A DNA stretch of 64,000 bases, taken from contig CAUYUJ010015843.1 of the NCBI GenBank assembly GCA_963575745.1, forward strand, positions 223,947 to 287,946. The letters run 5' to 3'. The translations under genes and the position numbers were made by a program. The stretch comes from Prorocentrum cordatum. Taxonomy: Eukaryota > Sar > Dinophyceae > Prorocentrales > Prorocentraceae. The notes under the pieces are model-generated. The model saw only the letters and a program-made list of their open reading frames with translations, was not told the DNA's origin and did no database searches. Positions 10,190 to 21,975 of this stretch are shown piece by piece. How positions within the stretch are numbered: the stretch's first letter is position 1; each line of letters opens with the position of its first letter.

Positions 10190-10800
10190 TGTAGGGCACG
10201 ATCCGCGTGAAGGGTGTGCCGAATGATTTGGATGTCCGGGGAGCACGCCCCCATTGAGGCCACAGGTGGACCTTCGCCAGGCACGACCCGTGCGAGGCAT
10301 GTTCCGAAATGGGCGGGGGGACGCCATGCGAAGGTGTCCATAGTGCTATAGGTGGAACTCCTTCTCGGGCATAGCTCGCGTGACGGGTCTGCCAGGAGCG
10401 CTCCAGGGGGGGCGCAGTGAGAACCTTGCATTTGGGACCGTAGGTGGAGATCCCTGTGTGCCACGATGCGTGTGAGAGGTGTTCCAAAATAGACGGGAGG
10501 GCGGGATGCGAATCTTGTCTCTTGGGCCGTCCGTGGAATTCCTTGCGGGCCAAGATCCGTGTGAGAGGTGTGCCGAAGTGAGCGGGGCGACGCTATGAAG
10601 CTTCACCCTGGTGCCGCACATGCAGCTATCTGCGGGGCACGATCCGCGTGAGGGGCGTTCCACTATGCGGTGGAGCTCCCTGTAGGGTGCGAGCCCTGTG
10701 AGGGGTGTGCCGACAAGGGCGGGGGAACGCTAGCCAATATTGTTTTGGGGGCTGGGGCCGCAGGTGGAACTCCCTAAGGGGCACGACCTGTGGGACAATC
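10190..10800 (+). repeat. 90-bp cassette, about seven degenerate units
   Basis: Anchor words (GTGTGCCGAA, GTTCCGAAATGGG, GTTCCAAAATAG, GTGCCGAAGTGAG) fall at about 10218, 10303, 10391, 10483, 10572 and 10658. Spacing is 85-92 bases, then a shorter last step. Units share GGGCACGATCCGCGTGA and GGTGGAACTCC. Confidence 0.75.
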
Positions 10801-10849
10801 GTTGTCTTCCAATACCGAACACCTTAGAGCTTGCTAGAATTTTAGCGCA

Positions 10850-10934
10850 CACACACATCTATGTGTATGCCATGTATACATGTAGATGTATGTGGGCATA
10901 TGTATATATATACTCATAAACATATGTATATCTG

Positions 10935-10976
<42 letters not shown>

Positions 10977-11065
10977 TATGTAAAATTGTACATATGCATA
11001 CATACACATATATATATATATATATACACATAAATTCCTCTTCTTATATTTTTATAAGCCCGGGC
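10850..11065. repeat. (TA)n/(CATA)n microsatellite
   Basis: Alternating TA and ACATAT words, with a pure TA core near 10940-10970. Confidence 0.95.
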
Positions 11066-11159
11066 GGGGGGGAAATCCGTTCCCCCCCCTAAAAAAAAAC
11101 GGTCTCCCGAGATCTGGGGCTTTGAGACCCTCCAGACGGGCCTCGAAGCGGTCACCGGG

Positions 11160-11770
11160 CCTCACATGGCGTTTTGCCAAGCCTTCCCAGCACACCTAGG
11201 GCGATCAGGGGGGTCATCGGAGACGTCCCAGAGACCCCCAAAACAGCACAAGAGCGCTCTAAGAGTGACCGACGTGACCTCAAGATGGCCCAAGAGGCCT
11301 CCAGGACGGCCCCAAAGAGGCCTCCAAGAGCACTCCCAAGAAGGCCCCCCGAGGCAAAAATCATTGATTTTCTGTGGGTACTTGGTGAATTTTAGGGTTC
11401 TCCTCTTTTCGGCTTCCCGACGCTCCAAAACGGCGGTCTTCTGGGCGTCCGAAGCCGCCTGGGAGGCTCCAGAATCGCCCCACAACCATCCGAAAGGGCT
11501 TCCAGGCAGTCCAACGGATCCCCAAAACTGCACAACACGGGTCCAAGATGGCCCTCAGAGAGCCCCATGGCGGCCCAAGATGGCCCAAAGACACCCTCCG
11601 AAGAATTCCAAATCGTGATTCGGTCGTTCAGGGAGACCGCGGTTGGAGGCAGGGTGGCCCGAGGAAGCCCCCGGAGGCCCCCAGAATACGCCCAGGAGGC
11701 CTCCAGATGGCCTTAAGAAAGCCCGAAACAACTTTCGTGAGGCCCCTAGAGGCTCTCCAAGGAGGAGCCT
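11160..11770 (-). repeat. GGCCTCTTGGGG-type repeat, inverted orientation
   Basis: CAAGAGGCC, CCAAGATGGCCC and CCAGGAGGCC words. An AATCATTGATTTTCTG palindromic word near 11361 resembles words at 47070 and 47140. Confidence 0.8.
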
Positions 11771-12070
11771 CCGCAAAAAAGAGCTGAGGAGGATGGGGAG
11801 AATGAGCAGGGTTTGGCGACAATAAGGAAACAGAAGCATGGAGGAAGGATAACGGATAACATTATTATAGCGGCGATGCTAGAAAAGGCAACCAGGAGTT
11901 ATCGCTAAATTGTCGGCTTGACATTCCTGCTATTCCGCCTGCATACCAAATTTCAAGGGCCAAGGTGCATGGCGCGAAGCGCCACTGTAGTCTTGTGTAT
12001 ATATATATATATATATATGTATATGCGCAGCCCCCCCCAGAACCCCATTAACTTTGCATCGGTCGTTGAA
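11771..12070. other. No gene seen
   Basis: Unique DNA with a short (TA)n at about 11999-12020. Confidence 0.5.
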
Positions 12071-12370
12071 CGGTTCACTCTATCTCTCTCTCTCTTTCTC
12101 CCTCTCTCTCTCTCTGTACCTCTCTCTGGTTCACAGGAGGAGGAGGAGGAGGAGGAGGAGGAGGAGGAGGAGGAGGAGGGGGGAGACATAAACGGAGGGG
12201 GACAGAGGAAGAGAGCGAGTGAGAGAGAAAGAGAGAGAGAGAGAGGGAGAAACATCTCTCTTTCCCTCTCACACACTTTCTCCCTGCGTATAGAAGGAGG
12301 AGGGGGAAGAGGGGGAAAAGGGGGGAGACAGAGACGGAGGGGGACACAGAGAGAGAGAGGGGGAGAGACG
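12071..12370. repeat. TC / GGA / GA tract leading the fold-back array
   Basis: The order is a (TC)n run, a (GGA)n run and a (GA)n run, then a second TC to GA series. Similar composite tracts separate the three fold-back units downstream. Confidence 0.9.
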
Positions 12371-12735
12371 CGAGGGAGCGGCGATCCCTGTGAAATCACA
12401 ATGTTTGCGAAGCCTGGGGGCACCAAACCGTGTTATTTCATTGGGATGTTTGGGATTTCTGTGTCAAGAATCCCAGAACCTCTGTGATTTTATTTGGAGT
12501 TGTTGGATTTTTTTGATGTTCAATCCTCCAGTCCTGGGGAGCCCCGTCGTCGTTTGTTTTTTTTCCCTGGGTCTGAAAATCCCAAAAATCCAAATGAAAT
12601 CACAAGGGTTCTGGGATTGTTGACTCAGAAATCACACAAATCCCAATGAACTAGCAGGGTGTGGTGCCCCCAGGCTTCGCAAACATCGTGATTTCACAGG
12701 GATCGCTGCTCCCTCGAGTCTCCCCCCCCCTCTCT
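12371..12735. mobile_element. Fold-back unit A
   Basis: The left arm from GAGGGAGCGGCGATCCCTG through ATGTTTGCGAAGCCTGGGGG and GAATCCCAGAACC is repeated in inverse order to the right end, where GTGATTTCACAGGGAT and GCTCCCTCGAG lie. The arms are about 140 bases with scattered mismatches. The central spacer contains AATCCTCCAGTCCTGGGG in plus orientation. There is no reading frame. The transcript would form a long hairpin. Confidence 0.9.
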
Positions 12736-12938
12736 CTATTTCTCGTTCGGTCTCTCTCTCTCTCTCTCTCTCTCCCTCACTCTCTCTCTCTCTCTCTCTC
12801 TCTGCTTCAGAGAAGGGGGAGGAGGAGGAGGAGGAGGAGGAGGAGGAGGAGGAGGAGGAGGAGGAGGAGGAGGAGGAGGAGGAGGGGGGAGACAGAGACG
12901 GATCGGGACAGCGAGAGAGAGAGAGAGGGAGAGAGACT
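12736..12938. repeat. (TC)n-(GGA)n-(GA)n tract
   Basis: A pyrimidine run, then a (GGA)n run at about 12819-12890, then a GA run. It separates fold-back units A and B. Confidence 0.95.
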
Positions 12939-13215
12939 GGAGGGAGCGGCCATCCCTGTGAAATCACAATGTGTGCGAAGCATGGGGGCACCAAACCTTG
13001 TTATTTCATTGGGATGTTTGGGATTTCTGGGTCAAGAATCCCAGAACCCTTGTGATTTCATTTGGATTTTTTTGGATTTTGGGGATTTTCAGTCCCAGAG
13101 AAAAAAAGCGACGACGGGGCTCCCCAGGACTGGAGGATTGAACATCCCAAAAATCCAAATGAAATCACATGGGTTCTGGGATTCTTGACACACATCCCAC
13201 AAATCCCAATGAACT
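12939..13215. mobile_element. Fold-back unit B with inverted spacer
   Basis: The left arm matches unit A. The right arm is truncated after AAATCCCAATGAA. The central spacer is in the opposite orientation to units A and C: here it reads CCCCAGGACTGGAGGATT. Confidence 0.9.
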
Positions 13216-13400
13216 CTCTCTCTCTCTCTCCCTCCCTCCCTCCCTCCCTCACACACACACACTCTCTCTCTCTCTCTCTCTGCTTCAGAGAAGAAGGAGG
13301 AGGAGGAGGAGAAGGAGGAGGAGGAGGAGGAGGAGGAGGAGGAGGCGGGGGGAGACAGAGACGGAGGGGGACAGCGAGAGAGAGAGAGAGGGAGAGACTC
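13216..13400. repeat. (TC)n-(GGA)n-(GA)n tract
   Basis: TC run with CCCT and CA interruptions, then a GGA run and a GA run, like the tract before unit B. Confidence 0.95.
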
Positions 13401-13765
13401 GAGGGAGCGGCGATCCTTGTGAAATCACAATGTTTGCGAAGCCTGGGGGCACCAAACCCTGTTATTTCATTATGATGTTTTGGATTTCTGGGTCACGAAT
13501 CCCAGAACCCCTGCGATTTCATGTGGATGTTTGCGATTTTTTGATGTTCAATCCTCCAGTCCTGGGGAGCCCCGTCGTCGTTTGTTGTTTTTTTCGTTGG
13601 GACTGAACATCCCCAAAATCTAAACATCCAAATGAAATCACAGGAGTTCTGGGATTCTTGACCCAGAAATCCCAAACATCCCAATGACATAACAGGGCTT
13701 GGTGCCCCCAGGTTTCGCAAACATTGTGATTTCACAGGGATGGCCGCTCCCTCGAGTCTCCCCCC
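13401..13765. mobile_element. Fold-back unit C
   Basis: Both arms are present as in unit A (GAGGGAGCGGCGATCC at the left, GCTCCCTCGAG at the right). The spacer is in the same orientation as in A. A TC run follows. Confidence 0.9.
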
Positions 13766-13809
13766 CTCTCTCTCTCTTTCTCTCTCTCTCTCTCTGTCTC
13801 CAGTTCTGG

Positions 13810-14150
13810 GAGCGGAGGAAGGGATGCGAACGACAACGTATAAAGAAAAAAAAGAGAAGAAATGGGTGCTGGGGGGGCTGTCCATAAATGTATATATATA
13901 TATATTCTAATACGCACCTCTCCGAGGGAGTAGAGCTCAGAGGCGATTAATGCGTCCGTCGTTCGCGATTGTTCTGGCCGTTTCGCTCGGGACATCCTCG
14001 AAATTCTGAAAATCTGTGGCACCCCTCACGCAGATCGTGACGTCAGGGTCCAAAAACACATAGGATTTCCAACATTTTATCATACAACCTTCAAAAACAC
14101 GTGGTAATTTCAATGATTTTGACTCCGATTCTCAGAGAATGGCGGTTTCG
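13810..14150. other. No gene seen
   Basis: Short (TA)n at about 13892-13906, otherwise unique DNA. Confidence 0.5.
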
Positions 14151-14154
14151 CCTG

Positions 14155-14335
14155 AGACATCCTCCCAAAATCGAGCCCCAGACCCCTCCTCGGAGCCTCC
14201 TGGGGGCCTCCTGGAACCTCCTGGGGCCTCCTGGGGCTTTCTGGACCTTCTGGTACCCCAGACCCCGCCTCGGAGCCTCCTGGAGTTCTCCTGGGCCTGC
14301 TGAGGCCGCCTGGGGCCTCCTGGGGCCTTCAGAAC
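14155..14335 (+). repeat. GCCTCCTGGGG-type repeat
   Basis: GGCCTCCTGGG, GAGCCTCCTGG and CCCCAGACCCC words. A CT-to-CC variant of the GGCCTCTTGGGG family. Confidence 0.8.
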
Positions 14336-14339
14336 TACA

Positions 14340-14482
14340 TGCACACACAGAGACACAAATCACGCCCAACACATCACACGCTAGACAAACATAACATACA
14401 CACACACACACACACCGACAACACGCAAAAAGCACGCACCACACAAAGCACACATCACACACACACACACACACTCACAATC
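14340..14482. repeat. (CA)n-rich microsatellite
   Basis: CACACA runs with ACAT and ACGC interruptions. Confidence 0.9.
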
Positions 14483-14839
14483 CTGGGGCCTCCTGGAGCC
14501 TCTCCTGGTATCCAAGTCGGGCCTCCTGAGGCTTCCTGGGGGGCCCTGGTACACACATCGCAAGGTGTGGCAACCCCACTTGCGCTCGAGTGCGACTTCG
14601 CTGTTGCATGTCACTCCTGCTTCAAACGCCCCTTCAGCTTGTTGTATGAGCCTGGGCACACACGTGCCACTTGTATATATATATATATATATATGTGTAT
14701 ATGTATAGCCCGCTGAGCCCACCATGAACACCCCATTCCTCGAAAACTATATGAATTACTATAGTTCCCCTGCATTTTCGGAGTGCCCCGGCGGGACCCT
14801 CCGAGGAGGTCTCCCCCAAGCCGCTTCTACGCCTCATTT

Positions 14840-14849
14840 ACATCATCAC

Positions 14850-14881
<32 letters not shown>

Positions 14882-14965
14882 CCATCATCATCTTGTGTAA
14901 TCATCATCATCAGCATCACCATCACCATCACCGTCATCATCGCATCATCATCGCATCATCAGCAC
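14840..14965. repeat. (CAT)n microsatellite
   Basis: CATCAT and CACCAT runs leading into the 116-bp satellite. Confidence 0.95.
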
Positions 14966-15545
14966 CCTCCATCTACTCCACTCCCTCCGTCTCCAACACA
15001 CCACCCGGTACTCAACAGGCTCCCTCCCGAAGCTGTACTTGAAAATCCCATTCTACTCCACAGCCTCTGCCTACTCCACACCCTCCGTCTACTCCACTCC
15101 CTCCGTCTCCAACACACCACCTGGTACTTAACAGGCTCCCTCTCCAATTTGAGCTTGAAAAGCCCATTCTACTTCTCAGCCTCCGTCTACTCCACACCTT
15201 CCATCTACTCCACTCCCTCCGTTTCCAACACACCACCCGGTACTCAACAGGCTCCCTCCCCAAGCTGAACTTGAAAATCCCATTCTACTCCACAGCCTCC
15301 GTCTACTTCACACTCTCCGTCTACTCCACTCCCTCCGTCTCCAACACACCACCCGGTACTTAACAGGCTCCTTCCCTAAGCTGAGCTTGAAAATCCCATT
15401 CTCTTCCACAGCCTCCGTCTACTCCACACCCTCCGTCTACTCCACTCCCTCCGTCTCCAACACACCACGCGGTACTCAACAGGCTACTCCTCGACCTCCG
15501 TCTCCAACACAACGCCCGATATTCCACAGGCTATTCCTTACTTTC
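14955..15545 (+). repeat. 116-bp satellite, five units
   Basis: GGTACT recurs at 15007, 15123, 15239, 15355 and 15471, exactly 116 bases apart. Each unit holds CTCCGTCTACTCCACACC sub-repeats, CAACACACCACC, AACAGGCTCC and TTGAAAATCCCATTCT. The regular spacing and low divergence suggest recent amplification. Confidence 0.95.
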
Positions 15546-15709
15546 CGCACCCTCCGTCTCCACAACGTTGCCAGCGTACTCTCTCTCTCTCTCGTACGCT
15601 CACACACACACCTCACTCTCCTACACCCACACACACCAACGCAAAGACCCACACACCCTTCTTTCTTCTTGGACCTTCCAAGAGGAAAGGGGGTTCATGG
15701 TGGGTTCAG

Positions 15710-15712
15710 GGA

Positions 15713-15748
<36 letters not shown>

Positions 15749-15890
15749 TGTATGCATATGTGTATAAATAGGTATATGTCTGCACACATACATATATAGG
15801 CATAGATAGATGTGTGTATATATATATGTGACTCTATGCATACATAAGTGTATGTATATTTGTATAGATATACATGCATATAGAATGGCC
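15710..15890. repeat. (TA)n/(TATG)n microsatellite
   Basis: Pure TA core, then ATGCATATG-type words. Confidence 0.95.
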
Positions 15891-15954
15891 TTTGGCCCAT
15901 CCCGCCACAGTGCCTGGGTTGTGGGTTTGAAGCCTTTGTGATTTTCGTTGAGAT

Positions 15955-16520
15955 CTCGTGGGGGGCCTCACGGGGGCCTCTAGAAGCCAGATTTGAAGCC
16001 TCTTGCGGGCGTTTGTTTGGAGTCTCTTTTGAACCTCTTGGAGGCCTCTTTCGAACCTCTTGGAGGCCTCTTTTGAACCTCTTGGGGGCCTCTTTTGAAC
16101 CTCTCGAGGGCCTCTCGGGGCCTCCTGGGGGCCTCTCGGGGCGGAAGGCTCGGAGTTTCGGTTCGTGTTCTCTCCCTGGGGCCCCGTTAGAGGCCGTCTG
16201 GGCGCCTCTTGGGCCGTCTTGGGACGCTCTTAGGCCGTCTTTGCTTGGGGGCCTCCTGCGCCGTTTGAGGGTGTTCATGCGGGCCTCTTGGGGCGTCTTG
16301 GAGCGTCGGGAAGCCGCAAAGGCGAGAACGTCCAACTCCTTCAAAATCAACAAGGACAGTCTGTGATTGTTGCCTCCTGGGGCCCTCTTGGGAGGCCTCT
16401 TCGAGACCTCCGTGGCCGTCTTGGAGGCTTCTTTGCCCGTCTTCGGGCCATCCTGCGCGTCTTCGAGCGATCTTTGGGCGACTTGGGGCCCTCTCTGACC
16501 ATTTTCGGTGCCTATTAACG
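15955..16520 (+). repeat. GGCCTCTTGGGG-type repeat
   Basis: Direct words GAACCTCTTGGAGGCCTC recur four times at 28-30-base spacing, followed by looser GGGCCTCTTGGG words. Confidence 0.9.
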
Positions 16521-16719
16521 CCATCTGGGCTCGTTTTGGAGCCCTCCTGGGTGGTGCAGGCCGACGCGAGCGAGTCCGGCAGACCTCAGGCCGGCTTGGC
16601 AGGCCCCGGGCCCCGGCCCGGAAAACGGCTGGTCCGGGCCCGTTGAGCATTACACAGCCCTCTCAGTGCTGCATGAGCCCTGGGGCACTCCACGTCTTGC
16701 CAGTGGCACGGTGGCGGAA

Positions 16720-16900
16720 GTATCTACAAATATACATGTATAAATACACATGTGGTTTCGTGTCTGTATATATATATATATGTGTACATACACACGTATA
16801 TATATATATGTATATATGAATGTCTGGATATGTGTTTGTATGTGTATATATATACGTATATACACACAAGTATATCGAATCATTATATGTGTTTCCTGCT
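16720..16900. repeat. (TA)n/(GTATA)n microsatellite
   Basis: TATATA and ACACGTATA words. Confidence 0.95.
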
Positions 16901-16914
16901 TCTCCATCACCTGT

Positions 16915-17430
16915 TGCTCATGGCAAAGCGTAGCCAGACTTCGGCCCGCGCGCATTCGTTGACCCTGCCCGGCGGGGCCTCGGCTGCGTCGCACCCCTGC
17001 GGCCTTACATCGCGACCTCAGGACAAGAACGGCGTTCCTCTGTCCACCGCCGTCTTCTGCCGGCTCATCGTCAAGAGCCTGAAGAGGCCGAGGGGCACGC
17101 AGAAGCGGATCACGATGCGCGATGTGCGCCATCCCCATCGCCGCCATGTTGATGTACTGTCCTCCACTTCCATCTTCACCTGTCCCTTCAACGTCGCCCT
17201 CCCTATCCCTCCCACCCCCTCTCTTTTTCCCCCTCCCCATACAGCCAAGACGGCCAAGACGTCGAAATACGTAATGAACACGTTGGGCGGAGGGGAGGCC
17301 CTGGTCGTCGGGCCGCTGCCTCGATCTAGGTTGGGGGGCATATTCGTTGCCGAGGCTCGCCGTGGCCAGAAAAGTCCAGTCGTCCCTTCTTTGGCATTCC
17401 TTATGGTAGCACGATAGTTGTGTGAAATGG
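16915..17430 (+). other. Possible exon-bearing stretch, not recognised
   Basis: One plus frame reads DKNGVPLSTAVFCRLIVKSL, then KRPRGTQKRITMRDVRHPH. After a pyrimidine-rich stretch ending ATACAG it continues KTAKTSKYVMNTLGGGEALV. The composition is protein-like and the pyrimidine tract looks like an acceptor region. However, the acceptor is followed by C, not the G usual in dinoflagellates, and no family is recognised. Confidence 0.25.
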
Positions 17431-17960
17431 GAAGGGGGGAATACTAAGTCACCCGCGGGGCCCACCTCTCACTATGCTCTGGTCGCGGGCTTCCGTCGAA
17501 GCGACGCGATCACCACCGTGTTCATCATACATCATACAGAAGCCGCTCGGCCAGGGCTTTGTTTTATGAGAGCTGCCGCGCGGCCCCCCGCGGCAGCCAG
17601 TAGTTGCCACCGCCGCGCGTAACACCTCTTCGGCATCGCATGTGTGGGGGTGGAAGCCCCATCTCAGAATCCTGATTCTTTCGGCTATGCACTTGGCGTT
17701 GGAGGGGATCCTGAGGGCAAGACTCTTTCTCGACTCCGTCTGCCTCGCCCGTTCTGCGAGGGAAGTGGCCGAGCACGGCATCCGGTCCGCGGAGGAGGCG
17801 AACTGGGTGGACGCGAACCCCTGGTGGTCTGCAGAGCAGAACAGGGAGGGCACGGGAAGGGGGCCTCTGCAGGGCCTTCCCGCCCGAAAGCCACGCGCGA
17901 TGTGCCCCCATCTTCCTTACATATTTCTGTGTGTGTTCGTTCCCCTTCCCCCTCTTCCCC
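17431..17960. other. No gene seen
   Basis: Mixed DNA with overlapping open frames on both strands. No motif recognised. Confidence 0.5.
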
Positions 17961-17964
17961 GACT

Positions 17965-18039
17965 CATCATCATCATCACCATCACCATCACCATCATCAG
18001 CATCAGCATCAGCAGCATCAGCATCAGCATCAGCATCAG

Positions 18040-18117
<78 letters not shown>

Positions 18118-18150
18118 AGTCATCATAGTCATCATCATGACCATTCTCTT
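17965..18150. repeat. (CAT)n microsatellite
   Basis: CATCAT and CAGCAT runs. It would encode poly-His or poly-Ile by frame, with no sign of use. Confidence 0.95.
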
Positions 18151-19680
18151 ATCTTTCCCTCCCTGTTCGCACCAGTGTCATCGTGATGCTGTTCCTCCGG
18201 CATCCACTGGCTCTCTCGCCCCTGCCTCCCCAGCTATCCGTTCGTCCCCCTCGCGCCGGCGGGGCCCCCCTTCACTCGGAGCGCCACAGGGGGGGGGGAG
18301 CAGCAGCACCGGCAGGCTGCCTTCTTTTGGGCGCCCCGCCCTGCCTTCCCGTCCCCCCCCGCGCACCCAGCCAGGCCCCCGACGGCGCGCTTTTTTGTTG
18401 GGACAGCGTGGACACCCGGAGGTCTCGAACCCCCTCCCCAGGCATACAGTCAAGACGCTGAAATAAGGAACAGTCTGGGTTCGGAAGGGGCTCGATGTTC
18501 CTTGGGTTCCTCCAGTGCTGTTCCTCTTGCCCTCCTGGGGCACGGAGGCGCTTACAGGGCCAAGAAGGGGCTTCGTTACTTATTTAGCGTTCCTTCTTTC
18601 AGCAGCCCGACTGTAGGGTCCATCATGAGGCCTTCTGTTGGCCGGTCCCAAGGGCCCAGGGAGGGCCACCAGGGGCCGAACAATTGCTGAACGGAAACAT
18701 GCAAAAATACATGTTGCCACGGCGCCAGGGGATCTGGGCACTGAAGGGACTCGCGCATGGTAGTTCGCGCGCGTGGTTGCACGGCAGCGCCACCCTAAGC
18801 AACGGCGGGTGTCCGCCTCCTGCAGCAGATCGAGTCTAAGCAAGGGCCGCTGGCCCTCAGCCCCGAGGCACCAGTGTGGCCAGCCCAACCCGAGTTTCTT
18901 ATTTCCCGTCTGGCGTCCTGAACAAAAACAAGGCGGCCAAGCTCGCACCATAACTTGGCATTGCTCGGACGTGGCGAGGACCAGCGAGGAGCATCCTGTA
19001 TCATCGAGCTATAACAAATATCACGCACTACATCCAAGCATACACGGGATATGGAGGTCCGAGCGATGGCAAGATGAAGGACAGTGGTCCTGGGAGAAGA
19101 GTGGCCCCCGAAGTGTTGTCCCGCTCCCAGGGCCCCTGGGCCTTCCCCAGGCCCTGGGAGCGTGAGAATGGAAAGCCGGTCCCGGAAGCACAGCCTTGCG
19201 GACGAGGACCCGTTCCCATCAGGACCGTTTCGGGACTCGCGAGGGCCCGCCTTCGGCTAGAGGTTTGGTCCTCGCGCTAGAAGGGCCCTCGTGCTAGAAG
19301 CTTGGGCCTGGCGAAGGCCCGCCTTTGGGGGGCCTGAGACCCACATCGCGAAGGCCAAGCGAGAGCTGGGCCCCTCCCAACTATTGAGCAACATGTTGAC
19401 GCCGGAGCTTCGTATCGGACGAAGGGTGGGGGGGTGCGGAGTCTATTGCACGCAGTTGGTCTCGGCCCCGCATCTGCGCGCTCCTCTCGTGGGTATCGGC
19501 GCAGTTGGTCATTGGCGCCCCCCTTCCTCGGGGGCCCTCGAGGGGTGCGATGCCCGCGCCGTGTGGTGAGTCAGCGGTGTTGGGATCTGGGTCGTCCTCC
19601 GAGAACATCGCGGGCGGTTGGGGCCCACAGGGTCCCAAAACCGCTCGGTGGCCCATCGCGAGGTCTTTTGGAGGATTCCT
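18151..19680. other. No gene recognised
   Basis: GC-rich DNA. Around 19230-19340 GCTAGAAG and AAGGCCCGCC words repeat locally. No domain, intron or RNA gene seen. Confidence 0.5.
19545..19660. repeat. Dispersed repeat related to 25490-25620
   Basis: CCGTGTGGTGAGTC and GGGTCCCAAAACCG occur in the same order and similar spacing as in the fold-back at 25490-25620. Confidence 0.55.
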
Positions 19681-19682
19681 TC

Positions 19683-19875
19683 GAACGCAACTCCTGGAAG
19701 GTCAAATCCGGATTTTGCCCTGGTCCGAAATCCGCTTTCATCTCGCTTAATCTCGCCGAATCCGGTTTAATCCCGTTAATTCCGAGGCCTTATCCGGCGT
19801 AGCAGCCCCCCAATTGGGCTTAATTTTCATTAATCGTTCCGACGACGACCTTTCATCAGTAGTTGCCTCCTAAGA
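19683..19875 (+). repeat. Rep-E dispersed repeat, copy 1
   Basis: It begins CAACTCCTGGAAGGTCAAAT, has an internal run of TTAATC and TTAATCCCG words, then TCCGAGGCC, and ends with TTTCCGACG-like and TTGCCTCCTAA words. Copy 2 at 31409-31625 keeps the same order. Confidence 0.8.
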
Positions 19876-20169
19876 TTCCGAGGTCACCGCACGGTCTGCC
19901 ATCGTACCGCTTCGGGGCCCACACGTTTCGTCCGTCCCGAGAGGTCTGGTTGGGAATGTCGACCGTCTGCCTTGCGGCACATTGGTTAAGCTGCGCTTGC
20001 GGGCAATCGGTGGACTTCAGTTCGCAGTGGGTTCGCTTTAGATGCCCCTGGATGCCGACATTCGGCTGCATAATTCTTGACGCTGCGTGCATTCCCCCAA
20101 ACAGTGTTTGTTTCCAAGAAGTCTACGTGGTGCAATCGATCTAGTGCGATTGAATTGTACAAACGAATT

Positions 20170-21410
20170 GACGCATTCCATGTTCGTGCAAACATCCTAC
20201 CCACCCACCCGCAACCGTGTTTGCAAAATCCATGCGGCGGCGATTGATGGGTACTCGATGTTAGTTGGTGAATCTGTGCGGCCGCGCTAGCCCGCGCACG
20301 CTCGCGCGCGCAGCGGCCAGCTTAGTTTGGCGCGACCGACGCGGCCGCGTCGGCGCTGACCGCTGGGCACTTCCCAGCGGGCACTTCAGTGCGAGTCGGT
20401 GACTTGGGCGGGCGTGGTATCATGGCGACGCCGACGACGGTAGACACGATTATGAGAGTAGCGATGATGATGGTGACGATGGTGGCGATGACGACGGCAA
20501 AGCCAATGACGCCGATGTTGACCACGCACGCCGATAACGATGACGATGCCCTCGCGTCGGCGAAGAAAGTTTTCGAAGGAGTTCGGCATTTGCGCGCGGC
20601 CGACGCACGCGAGTGGCCCGAGTAGTATTGATTGACACGGATCGCCCCCCCCCCCCTTTTCCAGCACGCGCAAGGGCGTTTGAATGAATTCGAACGACTT
20701 CGAAAAAAAAAGCCTATTTGACAGAATTTGATGGACTTGTTGGACAATGGTCTTCGTAAGAACCCGCGAGACCGTGGGCGCAGGCTGCTTTGAACATTGA
20801 TGTTGCAAAACCGTGTGCTGTGGTATGTGTGGGGAGTCGGGACAATCGTTTCTGACATCCGTGCGAAACCGAATGTGTGTTCACGGGTTTCGGCCAGCGC
20901 GCGACAACGAGCGCGTGTGCACGTCGCCTTATCTGTTGCACGGGATTCTTGCGACATCACGCGCACGAGGGCACGCGAACGATTCCGACATGCGCGCGCG
21001 AGAGGCCCGTATGGTAGCATTGTATAAGAATGTTGGAAGCCATGGTTTTCCCAACATTTCGCAAGAGCGCGGGCGCAGGCTTCTTTGAAAACCGATGTTG
21101 CGAAACCACGTGTTGTTTCATATGTTTCGTGATTCACGATTTTGAAGTTATTACGAAACGTTTGGCTTTTGAAGGGTTTCGGCATGCGCGTGCGACGACG
21201 CGCGCGTGCGCATTTCGTGCCAGGGGTTTTGGACAACTGATGACTGTTGATAAACGAGCGCGCGCATATTTTTTTGCAAAGGACGAGGGTGGGGAGGGGG
21301 CCGAAATCCGGCTTGGTTGGGATGATATGGATTCATGGTGAAATTGACGATGAGGCGAACAAATCGCATGTAAGTTGCAATACGAGACGGTGTCTTTTTT
21401 AGCCCCGGGT
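20170..21410 (+). repeat. Segmental duplication, block 1
   Basis: From ATCCTACCCACCCACCCGCA through CGCGCGCAGCGGCCAG, GGGCACTTCCCAGCGGGCA and GGTGACTTGGGCGG, this block matches 22305-23465 in order. Inside, a unit of about 300 bases is repeated (GGGCGCAGGCT and TGATGTTGC words at about 20775 and 21070). No gene is recognised. Confidence 0.8.
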
Positions 21411-21589
21411 GGGAATCCCCAACTTGGTTTTAAAGACAGGAGAAAGTTGGTAGCGCAACGATGTGACATCGATGTAGTGTCATAGTTGTAGTGCAGTATG
21501 CGTGGTGCAACCGAGGTGGTGAAATTTCGTTGGTGCAAATATTGTAATGGCCTCCGGCCAGTGCCGCCGATTCGGGGGGCTGCGGATCC

Positions 21590-21975
21590 GGTGATCTTGG
21601 AGTCGTCGGGGACGCTACTTGGGAGGGAGAGCGCTCTTGGAGTCGTCGGGGACGCTTTTTGGACCTGGCGTGCCCTCTGGGGGAGTGCCTGAAACGGTCC
21701 CAGGGGGGGTCCCAGGGGAGGGTTCCAAGGGGAGGGTCCTGGGGGCTGTAGCAGCTAGATCTGAGAGGGGGTCTTGGGCCCCCCCGAAACATTTTGGAAA
21801 TGCGCAAACCATTAAAAAAACGCCAGATGGGGGACCGCCTCCCCACCCCCCCCTCCTCCCCTTCCCCCGGAGGGGGTCTGGGGAGGGCTCCAGGGGGAGG
21901 AGAGTCCTGGGGGGGGGTCCTTGGCGCCCCCCGAAACATCTTGGGGATGCGCAAATCATTAAGAACGCCAGATTG
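21590..21975 (+). repeat. Two tandem imperfect units
   Basis: CTTGGAGTCGTCGGGGACGC occurs at about 21597 and 21638. GAAACAT, GGATGCGCAAA-like and AACGCCAGAT words recur at about 21786 and 21933. Confidence 0.8.
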
